The notes: a model not told the origin generated them from the sequence alone. Positions 24,907 through 34,543 are shown, counted from the stretch's first letter. The stretch is DNA of 64,000 nt from an uncultured Cellulophaga sp. (GCA_947496695.1 CANMEI010000004.1:124001-188000), one strand, 5' to 3'. A program made the numbers and translations.

Positions 24907-26136
24907 TTATTTGTTTTTAGCTTCAATCCAACGAGACATGTATTTGGTACTTTGCATGGATTGATGCATTAGTAAGGAACCTGTAAAATTAGCATTTCTA
25001 TGGTTTTGAAGATTCTTTTGCGTTTTATTGATGTAATTCACCAGTTTTTCGCCTAAAACAGATACATTATATTCTGTATTAATAACTTTAAAACCTCCTA
25101 GTTGTGCTTTTTTAAAAGCAACTTTATCAGTATATAATTGAATAGCCTTGTTTGCAAAATCAGTTTCGTTTTCAGCTACATAACCATCAAAGAAATTTTC
25201 TTTACTCATACCTTCTGCTCCTATTGACGTTGTGATACTAGGCGTTCCAAAACGCATGCCATCTAACAATTTTCCTTTCAACCCTGCACCAAAACGCAAG
25301 GGAGCTAAATTAATTCTGGTAGTAGTAAAAGTTTCTTTTAAATTCTCCGTAAAACCTTCAACATAAAAACCTTCGTTAGGTTTATGCATTTGCATAATTT
25401 GTTGTGGTAGATAAGAGCCATAAATATGTAAATTAACTATTGGAAGCTGTTTTCTAATTAATGGCCAAATCATTTTTTTTAACCATAGAACAGCATCAAC
25501 ATTAGGTGCATGTTTGCCATTACCAATACATATAAAATCTTTTCTAGTTTCAAATGTTGAAAGTTCTTGAATTTCTATCTCAGAAATAGAGTTTTCAATA
25601 AAAGGCAAATGCAGTAGCAAACTTAAATCTAGTTTTACATGTTCTTGTAACAGTTGCATTTCTCTACTCGAAATAATTAATGAAATATCGCACCTATATA
25701 TACTCGCAATTTCTCTTTTTGTAATATCGTTTTGCAACCATTGATCAATTGAAAAAGGAATATTTTTTTTGAATAATTGTAATCTTACTGTTCTTAAACT
25801 ATGTAAATCTTCAGTATCAAGAATCCGTAATGCATTTGGCACATTTTCAGCAATACGCCAACCAAACTGTTCCTCTGTTAAAAAGCGATCAAAAACAACA
25901 ATATTCGGTTGTAATTCTTTTATAAAAAGATCAAAACTAGCATCATTTAACTTGATACTTGCTTTAAAAATTCCTAATTTTTCTAAATCAAAAGAAAACT
26001 CAGATGGTGTTGCTGTGCTCGCAAATGTAATTTGATAATTGTTAGCCTTAAATACCCTAATTAACTGTTTTATACGAGAGCCAGCTGCTGTAGTTGGTTC
26101 TGGCCAATTAACACCAATAAAAAGTATTTTTTGCAT
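24907..26136 (-). CDS. family 4-type glycosyltransferase
   Basis: A 409-residue GT-B fold glycosyltransferase. The N-terminal domain opens with ILFIGVNWPEPTTAAGSRI, typical of the UDP-sugar acceptor-binding half, and the C-terminal domain shows the donor-site helix LAPLRFGAGLKGKLLDGM and PSITTSIGAEGM. Cytoplasmic or membrane-peripheral; acceptor and sugar cannot be inferred. Its stop is 10 bases from the start side of the next unit, the DEAH helicase at 26146, which lies just upstream on the same strand; co-transcription is possible. Confidence 0.85.
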   Translation of the reverse strand: MQKILFIGVNWPEPTTAAGSRIKQLIRVFKANNYQITFASTATPSEFSFDLEKLGIFKASIKLNDASFDLFIKELQPNIVVFDRFLTEEQFGWRIAENVPNALRILDTEDLHSLRTVRLQLFKKNIPFSIDQWLQNDITKREIASIYRCDISLIISSREMQLLQEHVKLDLSLLLHLPFIENSISEIEIQELSTFETRKDFICIGNGKHAPNVDAVLWLKKMIWPLIRKQLPIVNLHIYGSYLPQQIMQMHKPNEGFYVEGFTENLKETFTTTRINLAPLRFGAGLKGKLLDGMRFGTPSITTSIGAEGMSKENFFDGYVAENETDFANKAIQLYTDKVAFKKAQLGGFKVINTEYNVSVLGEKLVNYINKTQKNLQNHRNANFTGSLLMHQSMQSTKYMSRWIEAKNK

Positions 26137-26145
26137 TTTAATTTT

Positions 26146-27651
26146 TTACAATTTATCGGAGAATTTCTGAGAGATTTTTAAACGTAATTTACGCTCATAA
26201 TCTTCAGCCAACCACTCTTTATAGTTTTTAGTATTATTCATTATACAATAAGAATACAAGCGTACTCTATATTCTATTTCATCTTTCAATTGTTTAGCTA
26301 AAATACGGGCATCAAAAACATCTTCACTATTTTCAAAACAAATTTTCGCATGCTGATTAATACTTTTTTCTAATACTAGTTTAGATTTTTTACCTGCTGA
26401 AAATACTTTTTTGTATTCTGCTTTTACATCAAACTCTAATGAATCAGAATTTGAAAATTGCGCCTTTAAATCATCAGGCATTTCGTAAACAAAATTTCGT
26501 TCTATTTCTTCATCATTCTTTATATTTTCTAAATAAAAATCTGGAAATAAGAAAATTTCTTTCCAATCTATAGGCGCATCCCACATACCAAAACGTGCTA
26601 CATTATTACCCATATCAAGTACCGTAAACTTGTCTTTATTAGGTAAAATACGAGACCCTCTACCAATCATTTGAAAATACAAAGTCAATGATTTTGTTGC
26701 TCTATTTAAAATAATTGTTTCAACCGTTGGTTCATCAAAACCCGTAGTTAAAATACTAACTGAGGTTAATATAGCACCAGGAGTTTCAGAAAACCATTTT
26801 AATATTTCTTTACGCTCAGTGGCATTATTTTTATTATCTAAATGACGAATATTATACCCTGCTTTTTTAAAAGTTTCATAAACATAAATAGAAGTATTTA
26901 TACCGTTATTAAAAATTAACGTTTTAGTGCCTTTAGCAATATCTTCATAAGCTGAAACCAACTTACTCAACATACTAAAATTACCATATAATTCTTCTGA
27001 TGATTTTACTGTATAATCACCGCCAACACCTAATTTTAAAGTTTTTAAACTAACATCGCGGTTATAAACTTCAGCTTTGGCTAAAAAATTCTTGTCTATT
27101 AATGATTGTATTGATTCCCCAATAATAAGTTTCTTGTAGTTATCCTTCATAGGAAGTTTAACATTAGAACTTAAAGGTGTTGCTGTAACGCCTAAAATAA
27201 TGGAATTTTCAAAAAATTTGAATAGCTTACGGAATGAGTTGTAATGTGCTTCATCAATAATTACAAGGCCAATATTATTAATTTCAACTTTTTCTTCCTG
27301 TAACCTATTGTTAAGAGTTTCTACCATGGCTACAAAACACATGTACTCATCTTGGTCTTTTAACTCTTTAACCTCACTGTTTATAATTTTGTTTTTTACT
27401 CCAAAACCATTCAGCATTCTAGAAGTTTGCGCTCCTAACTCTATTCTATGTGTAAGTACTACAACCTTTTTACCTCGCTCTCTAATAAAACGACGAGCAA
27501 TTTCAGAAAAAACTACCGTTTTACCTCCTCCTGTAGGCAATTGGTATAACAAATTTACATCATCATTAGATTCATTAAAATATTTAAAAATTTTATCTAA
27601 ATCTTTCTGTTGATAATCGTAAAGCTTCTTTTCTTTAATATTTTTCTGCAA
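26146..27651 (-). CDS. superfamily 2 DEAH-box helicase, paralogue of 9476
   Basis: A 501-residue SF2 helicase. Walker A is LPTGGGKT (38-45), motif II DEAH (133-136), then VTATP, LTTGFDEPTVE and YFQMIGRGSRIL. It aligns with the protein at 9476 over its whole length, with many identical stretches such as VAMVETLNNRL. The frame opens at a TTG codon (27651): the in-frame stop is seven codons upstream and there is no early ATG, so TTG or another non-ATG start must be used. Sequence similarity to the paralogue begins at the second residue. The substrate is unknown. Confidence 0.83.
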   Translation of the reverse strand: MQKNIKEKKLYDYQQKDLDKIFKYFNESNDDVNLLYQLPTGGGKTVVFSEIARRFIRERGKKVVVLTHRIELGAQTSRMLNGFGVKNKIINSEVKELKDQDEYMCFVAMVETLNNRLQEEKVEINNIGLVIIDEAHYNSFRKLFKFFENSIILGVTATPLSSNVKLPMKDNYKKLIIGESIQSLIDKNFLAKAEVYNRDVSLKTLKLGVGGDYTVKSSEELYGNFSMLSKLVSAYEDIAKGTKTLIFNNGINTSIYVYETFKKAGYNIRHLDNKNNATERKEILKWFSETPGAILTSVSILTTGFDEPTVETIILNRATKSLTLYFQMIGRGSRILPNKDKFTVLDMGNNVARFGMWDAPIDWKEIFLFPDFYLENIKNDEEIERNFVYEMPDDLKAQFSNSDSLEFDVKAEYKKVFSAGKKSKLVLEKSINQHAKICFENSEDVFDARILAKQLKDEIEYRVRLYSYCIMNNTKNYKEWLAEDYERKLRLKISQKFSDKL

Positions 27652-27783
27652 TTTAGGACGCCCTTTTAGTTAACTTTTATTAATCGATTTTATCTTAATA
27701 AGAATCGAAAAATGCCAATTTTACAAAACTAGCAGCTTTTTAAGCTTAAAAGAAATATTAGGTGTTTAAATATTAAAAAATGA

Positions 27784-28293
27784 TTATTCTATTTTATCAA
27801 GCGATCTTGAAAAGTCTTCAAAATTTGGCCATTTTTGGGTTTCTACATCATTATAAATAGCCACAATACGGTTTTTAAAATCTGATAATAATCCATTTTG
27901 AGAAATATATACAACTGCCTGATCAAAAGAGTTTAGCATGCTTTTATAGAAAGTATCAGCTACTTTTTTTTCTAAAGAAAATGATTGTGCAATTTCTATA
28001 TTATACAGCATAACATCGGCAATCAAATGAGCTTCAACACCTAATTTTAAAAAATGCTTTATGTATTTTTGCGCAACAGACCTACGCATTCTTGCACGTT
28101 TTCTTTTCAGTGGATAATATTCATTTGAAATTTTCACTTTAGCATCTTGAATTAGTTTATCTTCCTTAGGATTAAAAATAAAATTATAATATTCTTTTAC
28201 TAACGGAAACCTATCATAAAGGTCCAATAATTGCAACTCTAATTCTTTTTTTGGTAGTTCAGAAACATACTCTTTTAATGCTCTTTTGCTCAT
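27784..28293 (-). CDS. DUF6155 family protein
   Basis: A 169-residue, mostly helical cytoplasmic protein. The opening MSKRALKEYVSELPKKELE and the block YYPLKRKRARMRRSVAQKYIKHF fit the DUF6155 family seen in Bacteroidetes and Firmicutes. The central basic patch could bind nucleic acid, but no function is established. The gene is divergent from rpoD with about 145 bases between. Confidence 0.75.
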   Translation of the reverse strand: MSKRALKEYVSELPKKELELQLLDLYDRFPLVKEYYNFIFNPKEDKLIQDAKVKISNEYYPLKRKRARMRRSVAQKYIKHFLKLGVEAHLIADVMLYNIEIAQSFSLEKKVADTFYKSMLNSFDQAVVYISQNGLLSDFKNRIVAIYNDVETQKWPNFEDFSRSLDKIE

Positions 28294-28438
28294 AATTACA
28301 AAGATAAAGTTAAATGAAATATTATAGGCATTTCTTGCAATCTCATAATATTCTCACAAAAAAACCTCTTTTTTACATGTTTTCTTTGAAAAGTCAATAA
28401 AAAAATGTATTATGTAACTTCGAACAATAAACACATAT

Positions 28439-29302
28439 ATGAGGCAACTAAAGATAATTAAGCAGGTAACCAATAGAGAATCAAAATCATTAGATAAGTA
28501 CCTGCAAGATATCAGTAAAATCGATTTAATTACAGCAAATGAAGAAGTTGACTTAGCACAGCGAATTAGAGAAGGAGATCAAGTTGCTTTAGAAAAATTA
28601 ACCACTGCAAATTTAAGATTCGTAGTTTCAGTAGCTAAACAATATCAAAATCAAGGTTTAACATTACCAGATTTAATTAATGAAGGAAATGTTGGTTTAG
28701 TAAAGGCCGCAAAGCGTTTTGATGAAACTCGTGGTTTTAAATTTATATCTTATGCTGTTTGGTGGATTAGACAATCCATTTTACAGGCGTTAGCAGAACA
28801 ATCACGTATTGTTAGATTGCCATTAAATAAAATTGGATCTATCAATAAAATTAAGAAGGCATTTTCGTACTTAGAACAAGCTCATGAAAGACCTCCTTCT
28901 GCTGAAGAAATTGCAAAAGAATTAGAAATGACAGTTGGAGAGGTACAACAATCTCTTAAAAATACAGGTAGACACGTATCAATGGATGCGCCACTTAAAG
29001 AAGGTGAAGATTCTAACTTATATAATGTAATTGGTTCTGGAGAATCTCCTAACCCAGATAAAACATTGCTACAACAATCTCTTAATATTGAAATTAATAG
29101 AGCTTTAGAAACACTTTCACAACGTGAAGCTGATGTTGTTAAATTATATTACGGTATTGGCGATCAACATTCTATGACTCTTGAAGAAATAGGTCAGACT
29201 TTTGATTTAACTCGAGAGCGTGTACGTCAAATTAGAGAAAAAGCAATTAGAAAATTAAAACATAATTCTAGAAGTAAAATTTTGAAAACTTATTTAGGTT
29301 AA
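28439..29302 (+). CDS. rpoD: primary RNA polymerase sigma factor (Bacteroidetes type)
   Basis: A 287-residue group 1 sigma factor. It lacks the long N-terminal region 1.1 and the non-conserved insert of E. coli sigma-70, as is typical of Bacteroidetes. Regions seen: 1.2 ([15 protein letters not shown]), 2 ([37 protein letters not shown] and AVWWIRQSI), 3, and 4 with [17 protein letters not shown]. The short form of the vegetative sigma explains the TAnnTTTG promoters seen in the window. A strong palindromic terminator follows. Confidence 0.95.
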   Translation: MRQLKIIKQVTNRESKSLDKYLQDISKIDLITANEEVDLAQRIREGDQVALEKLTTANLRFVVSVAKQYQNQGLTLPDLINEGNVGLVKAAKRFDETRGFKFISYAVWWIRQSILQALAEQSRIVRLPLNKIGSINKIKKAFSYLEQAHERPPSAEEIAKELEMTVGEVQQSLKNTGRHVSMDAPLKEGEDSNLYNVIGSGESPNPDKTLLQQSLNIEINRALETLSQREADVVKLYYGIGDQHSMTLEEIGQTFDLTRERVRQIREKAIRKLKHNSRSKILKTYLG

Positions 29303-29334
29303 AATTCTTAATAATTTTTAAAAATAAAACTTAT

Positions 29335-29364
29335 AAAAAAGGCTCACATATGTGAGCCTTTTTT
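29335..29364. terminator. bidirectional intrinsic terminator after rpoD
   Basis: A perfect 30-base palindrome, AAAAAAGGCTCACAT and complement. It ends rpoD on the plus strand and the small-peptide transcript on the minus strand, whose last stop codon lies six bases away. Confidence 0.9.
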
Positions 29365-29369
29365 ATTAT

Positions 29370-29468
29370 TTACGAACCACTAAGTTCATTTATATTATAG
29401 TTTCCTAAAATTTCATTTAAACTATTAATGAAATTTACATACGCTGTGTTGTCATTTTTGTTTGCCAT
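29370..29468 (-). CDS. small peptide B, 32 residues (tandem pair)
   Basis: A 32-codon ORF beginning MANKND, with the central motif YVNFINSLNEIL and ending NINELSGS. It is the second of two adjacent minus-strand ORFs of identical length that align without gaps: Tyr10, Phe13, Leu17-Asn-Glu-Ile-Leu21, Glu28 and Leu29 are shared with peptide A, and the codons for LNEIL are identical in DNA. No Cys and no signal peptide; it should form an amphipathic helix. It ends six bases from a strong terminator. No family was recognised. It could be a regulatory peptide, a peptide signal or a precursor. Confidence 0.55.
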   Translation of the reverse strand: MANKNDNTAYVNFINSLNEILGNYNINELSGS

Positions 29469-29498
29469 GATATTTATTTTATGGGATGGATGGGTTTC

Positions 29499-29597
29499 CT
29501 AGAAAAAATCTAATTCAATTAAATCATTTAAACTTAAAATTTCATTTAAATCTTGTAAGAAGGTTAGGTATTCTTCTCCGTAAGTGTCGTATAACAT
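29499..29597 (-). CDS. small peptide A, 32 residues (tandem pair)
   Basis: A 32-codon ORF beginning MLYDTYGEE, with the central motif YLTFLQDLNEIL and the end LIELDFF. It is strongly acidic and amphipathic, with no Cys. It precedes peptide B by 30 bases on the minus strand and shares ten of 32 positions with it in an ungapped alignment. A consensus -7 box lies about 100 bases upstream (29695-29702). The two peptides look like an old tandem duplication. No export or modification genes are nearby; the next gene upstream is a soluble hybrid histidine kinase. Confidence 0.55.
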   Translation of the reverse strand: MLYDTYGEEYLTFLQDLNEILSLNDLIELDFF

Positions 29598-29644
29598 AAT
29601 ATTGTAAGATTTGGTTAAATTATATTATAAATATATTTGAAGAA

Positions 29645-29688
29645 AACAGTTTCTACAAGATAATGTGGTGTAACATTCAAAAACTGTT
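29645..29688. promoter_or_regulatory. inverted repeat in the leader of the peptide pair
   Basis: AACAGTTT (29645-29652) and AAACTGTT (29681-29688) form an 8-bp inverted repeat with a 28-base interior, in the presumed 5' leader of the peptide pair. It could be a stem or an operator. Confidence 0.35.
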
Positions 29689-29694
29689 GTAAAA

Positions 29695-29702
29695 CAAAAT
29701 TA
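29695..29702 (-). promoter_or_regulatory. TAnnTTTG -7 element for the peptide pair
   Basis: Minus-strand TAATTTTG, an exact consensus match about 100 bases before the ATG of peptide A. No clear -33 TTG. Confidence 0.45.
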
Positions 29703-29805
29703 AGTATTAGTGTAACTTAATTTATATTAATATAAACAACAATAAAGTCATAATTCTTTACTTAACACACCTTCATATTTATATTAAAAGCAGTTTTTAT
29801 AACTG

Positions 29806-29838
29806 AAAAATAATAGCGGAAATACTGCTATTATTTTT
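29806..29838. terminator. intrinsic terminator of the hybrid kinase gene
   Basis: A 12-bp stem (AAAAATAATAGC and complement) with a 9-nt loop, 105 bases after the kinase stop. The rest of 29703-29942 shows no ORF or other feature I can support. Confidence 0.65.
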
Positions 29839-29942
29839 AAATACTCCTTATTAAATTTGAAAAATATATTTATTGAAAAAAATTAAAAAGTAGACAATTT
29901 ACAGAATAAGAAAACACTAATTTCTTTAAGATTATTATACAA

Positions 29943-31694
29943 TTAATTACTTTTTATTTTATTTATATAATTATCTATAGCATTTTCTACTATTGAATAT
30001 TCACGTAAAAAACAATCATATAAAAAATTTAAATATTTTAAATCTTGCTCTTCTTCTTTACAAATGACATTCATTTGCTCAACTATACGTAACAAACTAA
30101 AGGTTTTCATCATTTTCAACCCTGCTTTAATTTTATGAGTGTTAAAACGAACTCCTTCAAAATTTGATTCTTTTAAATCTACTTTTGTTTTACCTATAAA
30201 CTCAATAGCATTGTTTTTGTACAAACTCACTAATTCTTCTAATACTTCAATATCTCCAAAATATTCTTTTAAAACATTTGAGAAATCAATATCTGACTTA
30301 TCTTCTTCACTAATTTTTGATACTACTGGTATTGAAATCAAACTACTTACGGTATTTAAATGGTTAATTTTCGATGTTAGTTTTATTAGTAATTTTTTTG
30401 AATCAAATGGTTTTAATATATAATCATTAATCCCGCTCTCTGCACATAATTTTTTATCCTTTATAGTAAAATCGGCAGTTAACGCAATAATTGGAATTGT
30501 GTTTATACGGCTACTCTTATTACCTCTTATTTTTTTAGATACCTCAAAACCACTAATTTCTGGCATTCTTAAATCCATTAGAATTAAGTCTATTTTTTTA
30601 TTTTCTAAAACTTGAAATCCATATTCAATATTGTCAGTCACATAACATGTACAGCCCCAATTTTCTAATCTATTCTTGATCAATTTTTGGTTTAGTATAT
30701 TATCTTCAAAAACAAGAAAACTCATTTTTTTTATTTTCTTTTGATACTCTTTATACTCATCTATTGAAATTGAAGAATCTTCTAAAGTCTCATATGCACT
30801 TACTTTGTATGGCATTGAAAAACTAAAAGTAGTACCTACACCTACTTTACTTTTTACAGATAAATCTCCTCCTAAAGATTGAACAGTATGTTTTACAATA
30901 CTCAAACCTAAACCTGTACCTCCATAATTTTTTTGAGTGTCAGTTTCAGCCTGTTGATAATAATCAAAAATATTTTTTAAATTATTATTTGCAATACCAA
31001 TACCTGTATCTTTTACCTTAAAATCTAACACTAAATTATCTTCCTCAAGACTATTTAAATTAACGATCAATTCTACACTACCTTCTTTAACAAATTTTAT
31101 AGCATTACCTATAAGGTTTAATAAAATTTGTGAAAGTTTAGAAGGATCACCTTTTAAAATTTTAGGAATTTGTTTTCCAATAGATACACTAAAGCGAACC
31201 TTAGGATCTACTATTAAAGTTTCACACAAATAGGAAATATCTGTTATTAAATTGGTGAGATTAAAATCTACACTTTCAAAATGCGTTTTGCCTGAACTTA
31301 GCTTAGAGTATTCTAAAAGTTCATTTATTATATTTAATAAATTATTTGAGGCACTTTTTATAGCATCAACATGAGAATGTTGAGCTTTTGACAGTTTTTC
31401 TTCAGATAATAATTCTGTAAAGCCAATTATACCATTTAGCGGAGTTCTAATCTCATGGCTTACTTTAGCAATTAGCATTTCTTGAGAATTATTATCTCTA
31501 TTAGGCTGATTACTTTTATTTTTGATAGACTTCCCTCCTCTTAACGATGCTGATTTTTCATCTAAATTATCCCCAAAGGATTTTATAGATTTCTCTAACT
31601 TAGCAATCTCTGTAGAGCTTAACTCATCAAAAGAAAAGTCATTTAGTTTTAACTCTAAATCTGATAGATAAGAAAGTAGTTCAGTCGAATTCAA
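29943..31694 (-). CDS. soluble hybrid histidine kinase with receiver and HPt domains
   Basis: A 583-residue phosphorelay protein without membrane segments. Order: an N-terminal helical region (1-70), HisKA with His80 in AKVSHEIRTPLNGIIGF, an HATPase domain with NLIGNAIKF, DTGIGI and GGTGLGLSI, a receiver domain with Asp374 in LILMDLRMPEISG and Lys428 in YILKPF, and a C-terminal HPt-like helical bundle with His520 in THKIKAGLKMM. The HPt motif lacks the usual Gly-Ser after Lys. The input signal must be cytoplasmic or come through a partner. No cognate regulator is adjacent; the tandem peptides follow downstream. Confidence 0.88.
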   Translation of the reverse strand: MNSTELLSYLSDLELKLNDFSFDELSSTEIAKLEKSIKSFGDNLDEKSASLRGGKSIKNKSNQPNRDNNSQEMLIAKVSHEIRTPLNGIIGFTELLSEEKLSKAQHSHVDAIKSASNNLLNIINELLEYSKLSSGKTHFESVDFNLTNLITDISYLCETLIVDPKVRFSVSIGKQIPKILKGDPSKLSQILLNLIGNAIKFVKEGSVELIVNLNSLEEDNLVLDFKVKDTGIGIANNNLKNIFDYYQQAETDTQKNYGGTGLGLSIVKHTVQSLGGDLSVKSKVGVGTTFSFSMPYKVSAYETLEDSSISIDEYKEYQKKIKKMSFLVFEDNILNQKLIKNRLENWGCTCYVTDNIEYGFQVLENKKIDLILMDLRMPEISGFEVSKKIRGNKSSRINTIPIIALTADFTIKDKKLCAESGINDYILKPFDSKKLLIKLTSKINHLNTVSSLISIPVVSKISEEDKSDIDFSNVLKEYFGDIEVLEELVSLYKNNAIEFIGKTKVDLKESNFEGVRFNTHKIKAGLKMMKTFSLLRIVEQMNVICKEEEQDLKYLNFLYDCFLREYSIVENAIDNYINKIKSN

Positions 31695-31910
31695 TTTTAT
31701 AATGGTATTTAATTATATCATTATAAAATTGCCATAAACTAGCTAGTCAAACAATAAAATGTTACCTAAAAGTCTATTTATGTTGTAAAAACATATATAA
31801 ATGAAGTGTAAACACTGTAAATATATTTTATAAACAAAGGAACTGTAGTAGCTAAGTAATATTATTTAAAACTAAAATTATAGAACTAAAAATTAATAGA
31901 ACTAAAACTA

Positions 31911-32309
31911 TTACTTTTCTTGAGAAGCTAAACGATCTTTAACATACTCAATTTTTGTTTTACCATGTGATAATGGCTTTCCATTTTCACCTAAGTTAAC
32001 CATTATAATATTATCAACGGTAACAATAGTTTCATGAGTCATTTTATTACGCACTTCACAATTTAATGTAAGAGAAGATTTTCCAAAAGACACCACCTCA
32101 ATACCTATTTCAACAATATCACCTTTTACAGCGCTACTCATAAAGTTAATTTCAGACATATATTTAGTTACAACCTTTTTACTCTCAAGTTGTATTATAC
32201 TATATAACGCCGCTTCTTCATCTATCCAAGCTAATACCCTACCACCAAAAAGAGTTTCGTTAGCATTTAAATCTTCTGGTTTTACCCATTTTCTAGTATG
32301 AAATCGCAT
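31911..32309 (-). CDS. acyl-CoA thioesterase (hotdog fold)
   Basis: A 132-residue single hotdog-domain thioesterase of the YciA/BACH type. The family motif is NETLFGGRVLAWIDEEAALYS, in which the Asp is catalytic, followed by VVTKYMSEINFMSSAVKGDIVE. These enzymes release free CoA from medium- or long-chain acyl-CoA. It is a single gene; no metabolic partners adjoin it. Confidence 0.87.
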   Translation of the reverse strand: MRFHTRKWVKPEDLNANETLFGGRVLAWIDEEAALYSIIQLESKKVVTKYMSEINFMSSAVKGDIVEIGIEVVSFGKSSLTLNCEVRNKMTHETIVTVDNIIMVNLGENGKPLSHGKTKIEYVKDRLASQEK

Positions 32310-32567
32310 AATTTTTAAATTTAAAAAACAAAATTAGTAAAGATTTTCATTGAAAAATAATTATTAAGGCATATCATTCATCATTTTTTGAATATGAAAA
32401 ATGCCTCCTTATTAATTATTGAATTTGACAATATTTAACTACTAATATAAGTAAGTTACCAATGTATTATGAATACCTAATAAAAATGTTTATAAACTCG
32501 TTAAGAACTATTTTCTGTATAATTAAAAACAGTATTTGAATTATTTATCTTTAAAAAAAATGCACTC

Positions 32568-32981
32568 ATGAATGAACGATCACATAGTATTTTAAAAATA
32601 AGACCTGAAATTGGCTCCGCTTTAATTAAAGATAATATGAGTACTGACGAGTATTTTCAAAACAAAACCTTACGACCTGTTTTAAAATTACAAAACCCAT
32701 TATTATTAAATGTATTTAAAAATTACATTTTAAAACATAAAGATAAATTTTACACATTGTCATTAGAAAAAAGGTTTGAATATATTGAAAATGCTATTCA
32801 AAAAGATATAAAATTCAGAAACTCATTAAAAGGTATTATTATTGGCCTTTTTACAGTTGAAGAATACGAATTGTATATTGCAAATTCATCAGCATTAAAT
32901 AAACGTATGATGAATATGGTTGTAGAACGTTTAAAAGATCAAATTCAAGTTTTTGAAAAAGAGTCTACTTTATTAATCTAA
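32568..32981 (+). CDS. conserved Flavobacteriaceae protein of unknown function
   Basis: A 137-residue helical protein without a signal peptide. The block KRFEYIENAIQKDIKFRN followed by LKGIIIGLFTVEEYELY and NSSALNKRMMNMVVERL recurs in Flavobacteriaceae proteins as I recall them; some database entries label such proteins glyoxalase, but no glyoxalase metal motif is present. Its 3' end overlaps the convergent DUF2461 gene by 9 bases. No function can be given. Confidence 0.7.
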   Translation: MNERSHSILKIRPEIGSALIKDNMSTDEYFQNKTLRPVLKLQNPLLLNVFKNYILKHKDKFYTLSLEKRFEYIENAIQKDIKFRNSLKGIIIGLFTVEEYELYIANSSALNKRMMNMVVERLKDQIQVFEKESTLLI

Positions 32982-33644
32982 AAGCGATTCGCCATTTAAA
33001 TCTGTAGTTAATATATCACTCATTAGATCAAAAAAAGGTCTTACTGCTATAAATGAACTTATAATTTTTTTTGAAAAATTTGGTGATGTAACTTCTTTAT
33101 CCGTAAACTTTTTACCAAAAATAAATTGTTTTTTCCTTATTAGATCAATGTCTTTGTGTTCTTTATCAAAACCTTTTGGCGATGTTTTTAATTCATCACC
33201 TGTAATAGACCCCCAAACTTTTTTAAATGAAGGTTCATTAATAACACTTCTAAATTCTTCTGCATCTAATTCTAACTCTTTTCTGATACGTAATAAATCC
33301 TCTTTATTAGGCTCCCAAAAACCTACACCAATAAAACTGTCATTAGGTTTTAACCTAATATAATAACCACCCCTTAACTTTGCTCCACTCCTGGTAAATG
33401 AACCTGATAAATGTGTTTTATAAGGTGTCTTATCTTTTGAAAAACGTACGTCACGATAAATACGAAACATTTTAAATTTTTCAATTTCATCACTAACATT
33501 CAACCCTTCTAAAATAACTCTAAAAAAATCTTTAACTATCGCTTGATGTTCTTTAAACGTAGATTTATGCTCATCAAACCACTCTCTATTATTATTTGCT
33601 TCTAAATCTTTTAAGAAATTTAACGTCTCTTGTGTTAGTACCAT
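32973..33644 (-). CDS. DUF2461 family protein
   Basis: A 223-residue cytoplasmic protein of the DUF2461 family. Family features: LKDLEANNNREWFDEHK at the N-terminus, FRIYRDVRFSKDKTPYKTH in the middle, and GGYYIRLKPNDSFIGVGFW. No biochemical role is established. It converges on the 32568 gene with a 9-base overlap of the 3' ends. Confidence 0.88.
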   Translation of the reverse strand: MVLTQETLNFLKDLEANNNREWFDEHKSTFKEHQAIVKDFFRVILEGLNVSDEIEKFKMFRIYRDVRFSKDKTPYKTHLSGSFTRSGAKLRGGYYIRLKPNDSFIGVGFWEPNKEDLLRIRKELELDAEEFRSVINEPSFKKVWGSITGDELKTSPKGFDKEHKDIDLIRKKQFIFGKKFTDKEVTSPNFSKKIISSFIAVRPFFDLMSDILTTDLNGESLLD

Positions 33645-33748
33645 ATTTGTATTCCGACTTAAAATTTAATATTTGTAACGAAAGTTAACCAAATTTTGTA
33701 AGTCTCTTTTAAAATAATGGTTAATTTTGAAACTAACAATTTAATACT

Positions 33749-34543
33749 ATGGATTCAAAATTGATTATTGACAAAATAAATCAACACAAAAACCAGCCAA
33801 ATTTAAGATTTCAATTAAAGGAAAAAGTTCAATTATTTACCGATAAGTTGTTTTATACACTTTTTGATATTGATACTCCTGTTGAAGAAAATTTAGCCAT
33901 ATTAGAAGCATTATTTGATGAACTTGTTGATTTAGGTTGTTGGGAAATTAATAAACCATGTAAGAAAGTTTGGGAAAGCTACGTTGTAAAACTTCCTGAA
34001 ATATTAGAAAAATTAAATTTTGATGCAGAAGCATTTGTAAACTGCGACCCAGCTTCATCAACTATTGAAGAAGTATATATGGCATACCCTGGCTTTTATG
34101 CCATTGCAATATATAGGTTAGCTCATGAATTGTATACTGAAGGTTTTCCACTTGTACCTAGATTAATGACAGAATATGCTCACCGACAAACTGGTGTTGA
34201 CATTAACCCTGGTGCACAAATAGGCAAATCATTTTTTATAGATCATGGTACCGGTGTTGTTATTGGTGAAGCAGCTATTATTATGGATAATGTTAGAATA
34301 TACCAAGGTGTAACTCTTGGTGGTTTATATGTTGCTAAAAATTTACGAAAAACAAAAAGACATCCTACTATTGAAAATAATGTTACTATTTATGCCAATG
34401 CTACCATTTTAGGTGGAAAAACTACAATTGGCGCAAATAGCATAATTGGCGGTAATGCATTTATTACAGCATCTGTACCACCAAACTCAACAGTATATCA
34501 CACATCAGAAATTAAAATAAAAACAGCTCCAGATGTCTCATAA
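33749..34543 (+). CDS. cysE: serine O-acetyltransferase
   Basis: A 264-residue serine acetyltransferase, which makes O-acetylserine from serine and acetyl-CoA. An N-terminal helical domain of about 140 residues is followed by the hexapeptide beta-helix: [65 protein letters not shown]. Catalytic Asp and His fall in FIDHGTG. It overlaps the start of cysM by 11 bases, so the two enzymes of cysteine synthesis are translated together and may form the cysteine synthase complex. Confidence 0.93.
   Translation: MDSKLIIDKINQHKNQPNLRFQLKEKVQLFTDKLFYTLFDIDTPVEENLAILEALFDELVDLGCWEINKPCKKVWESYVVKLPEILEKLNFDAEAFVNCDPASSTIEEVYMAYPGFYAIAIYRLAHELYTEGFPLVPRLMTEYAHRQTGVDINPGAQIGKSFFIDHGTGVVIGEAAIIMDNVRIYQGVTLGGLYVAKNLRKTKRHPTIENNVTIYANATILGGKTTIGANSIIGGNAFITASVPPNSTVYHTSEIKIKTAPDVS

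Noticed and set aside
31695-31910. Possible small gene between the kinase and the thioesterase
   Set aside because: No ORF, hairpin or clear promoter box could be supported in this interval.
32568-32981. Glyoxalase annotation
   Set aside because: No glyoxalase fold motifs or metal ligands can be seen; the protein is an all-helical family of unknown role.
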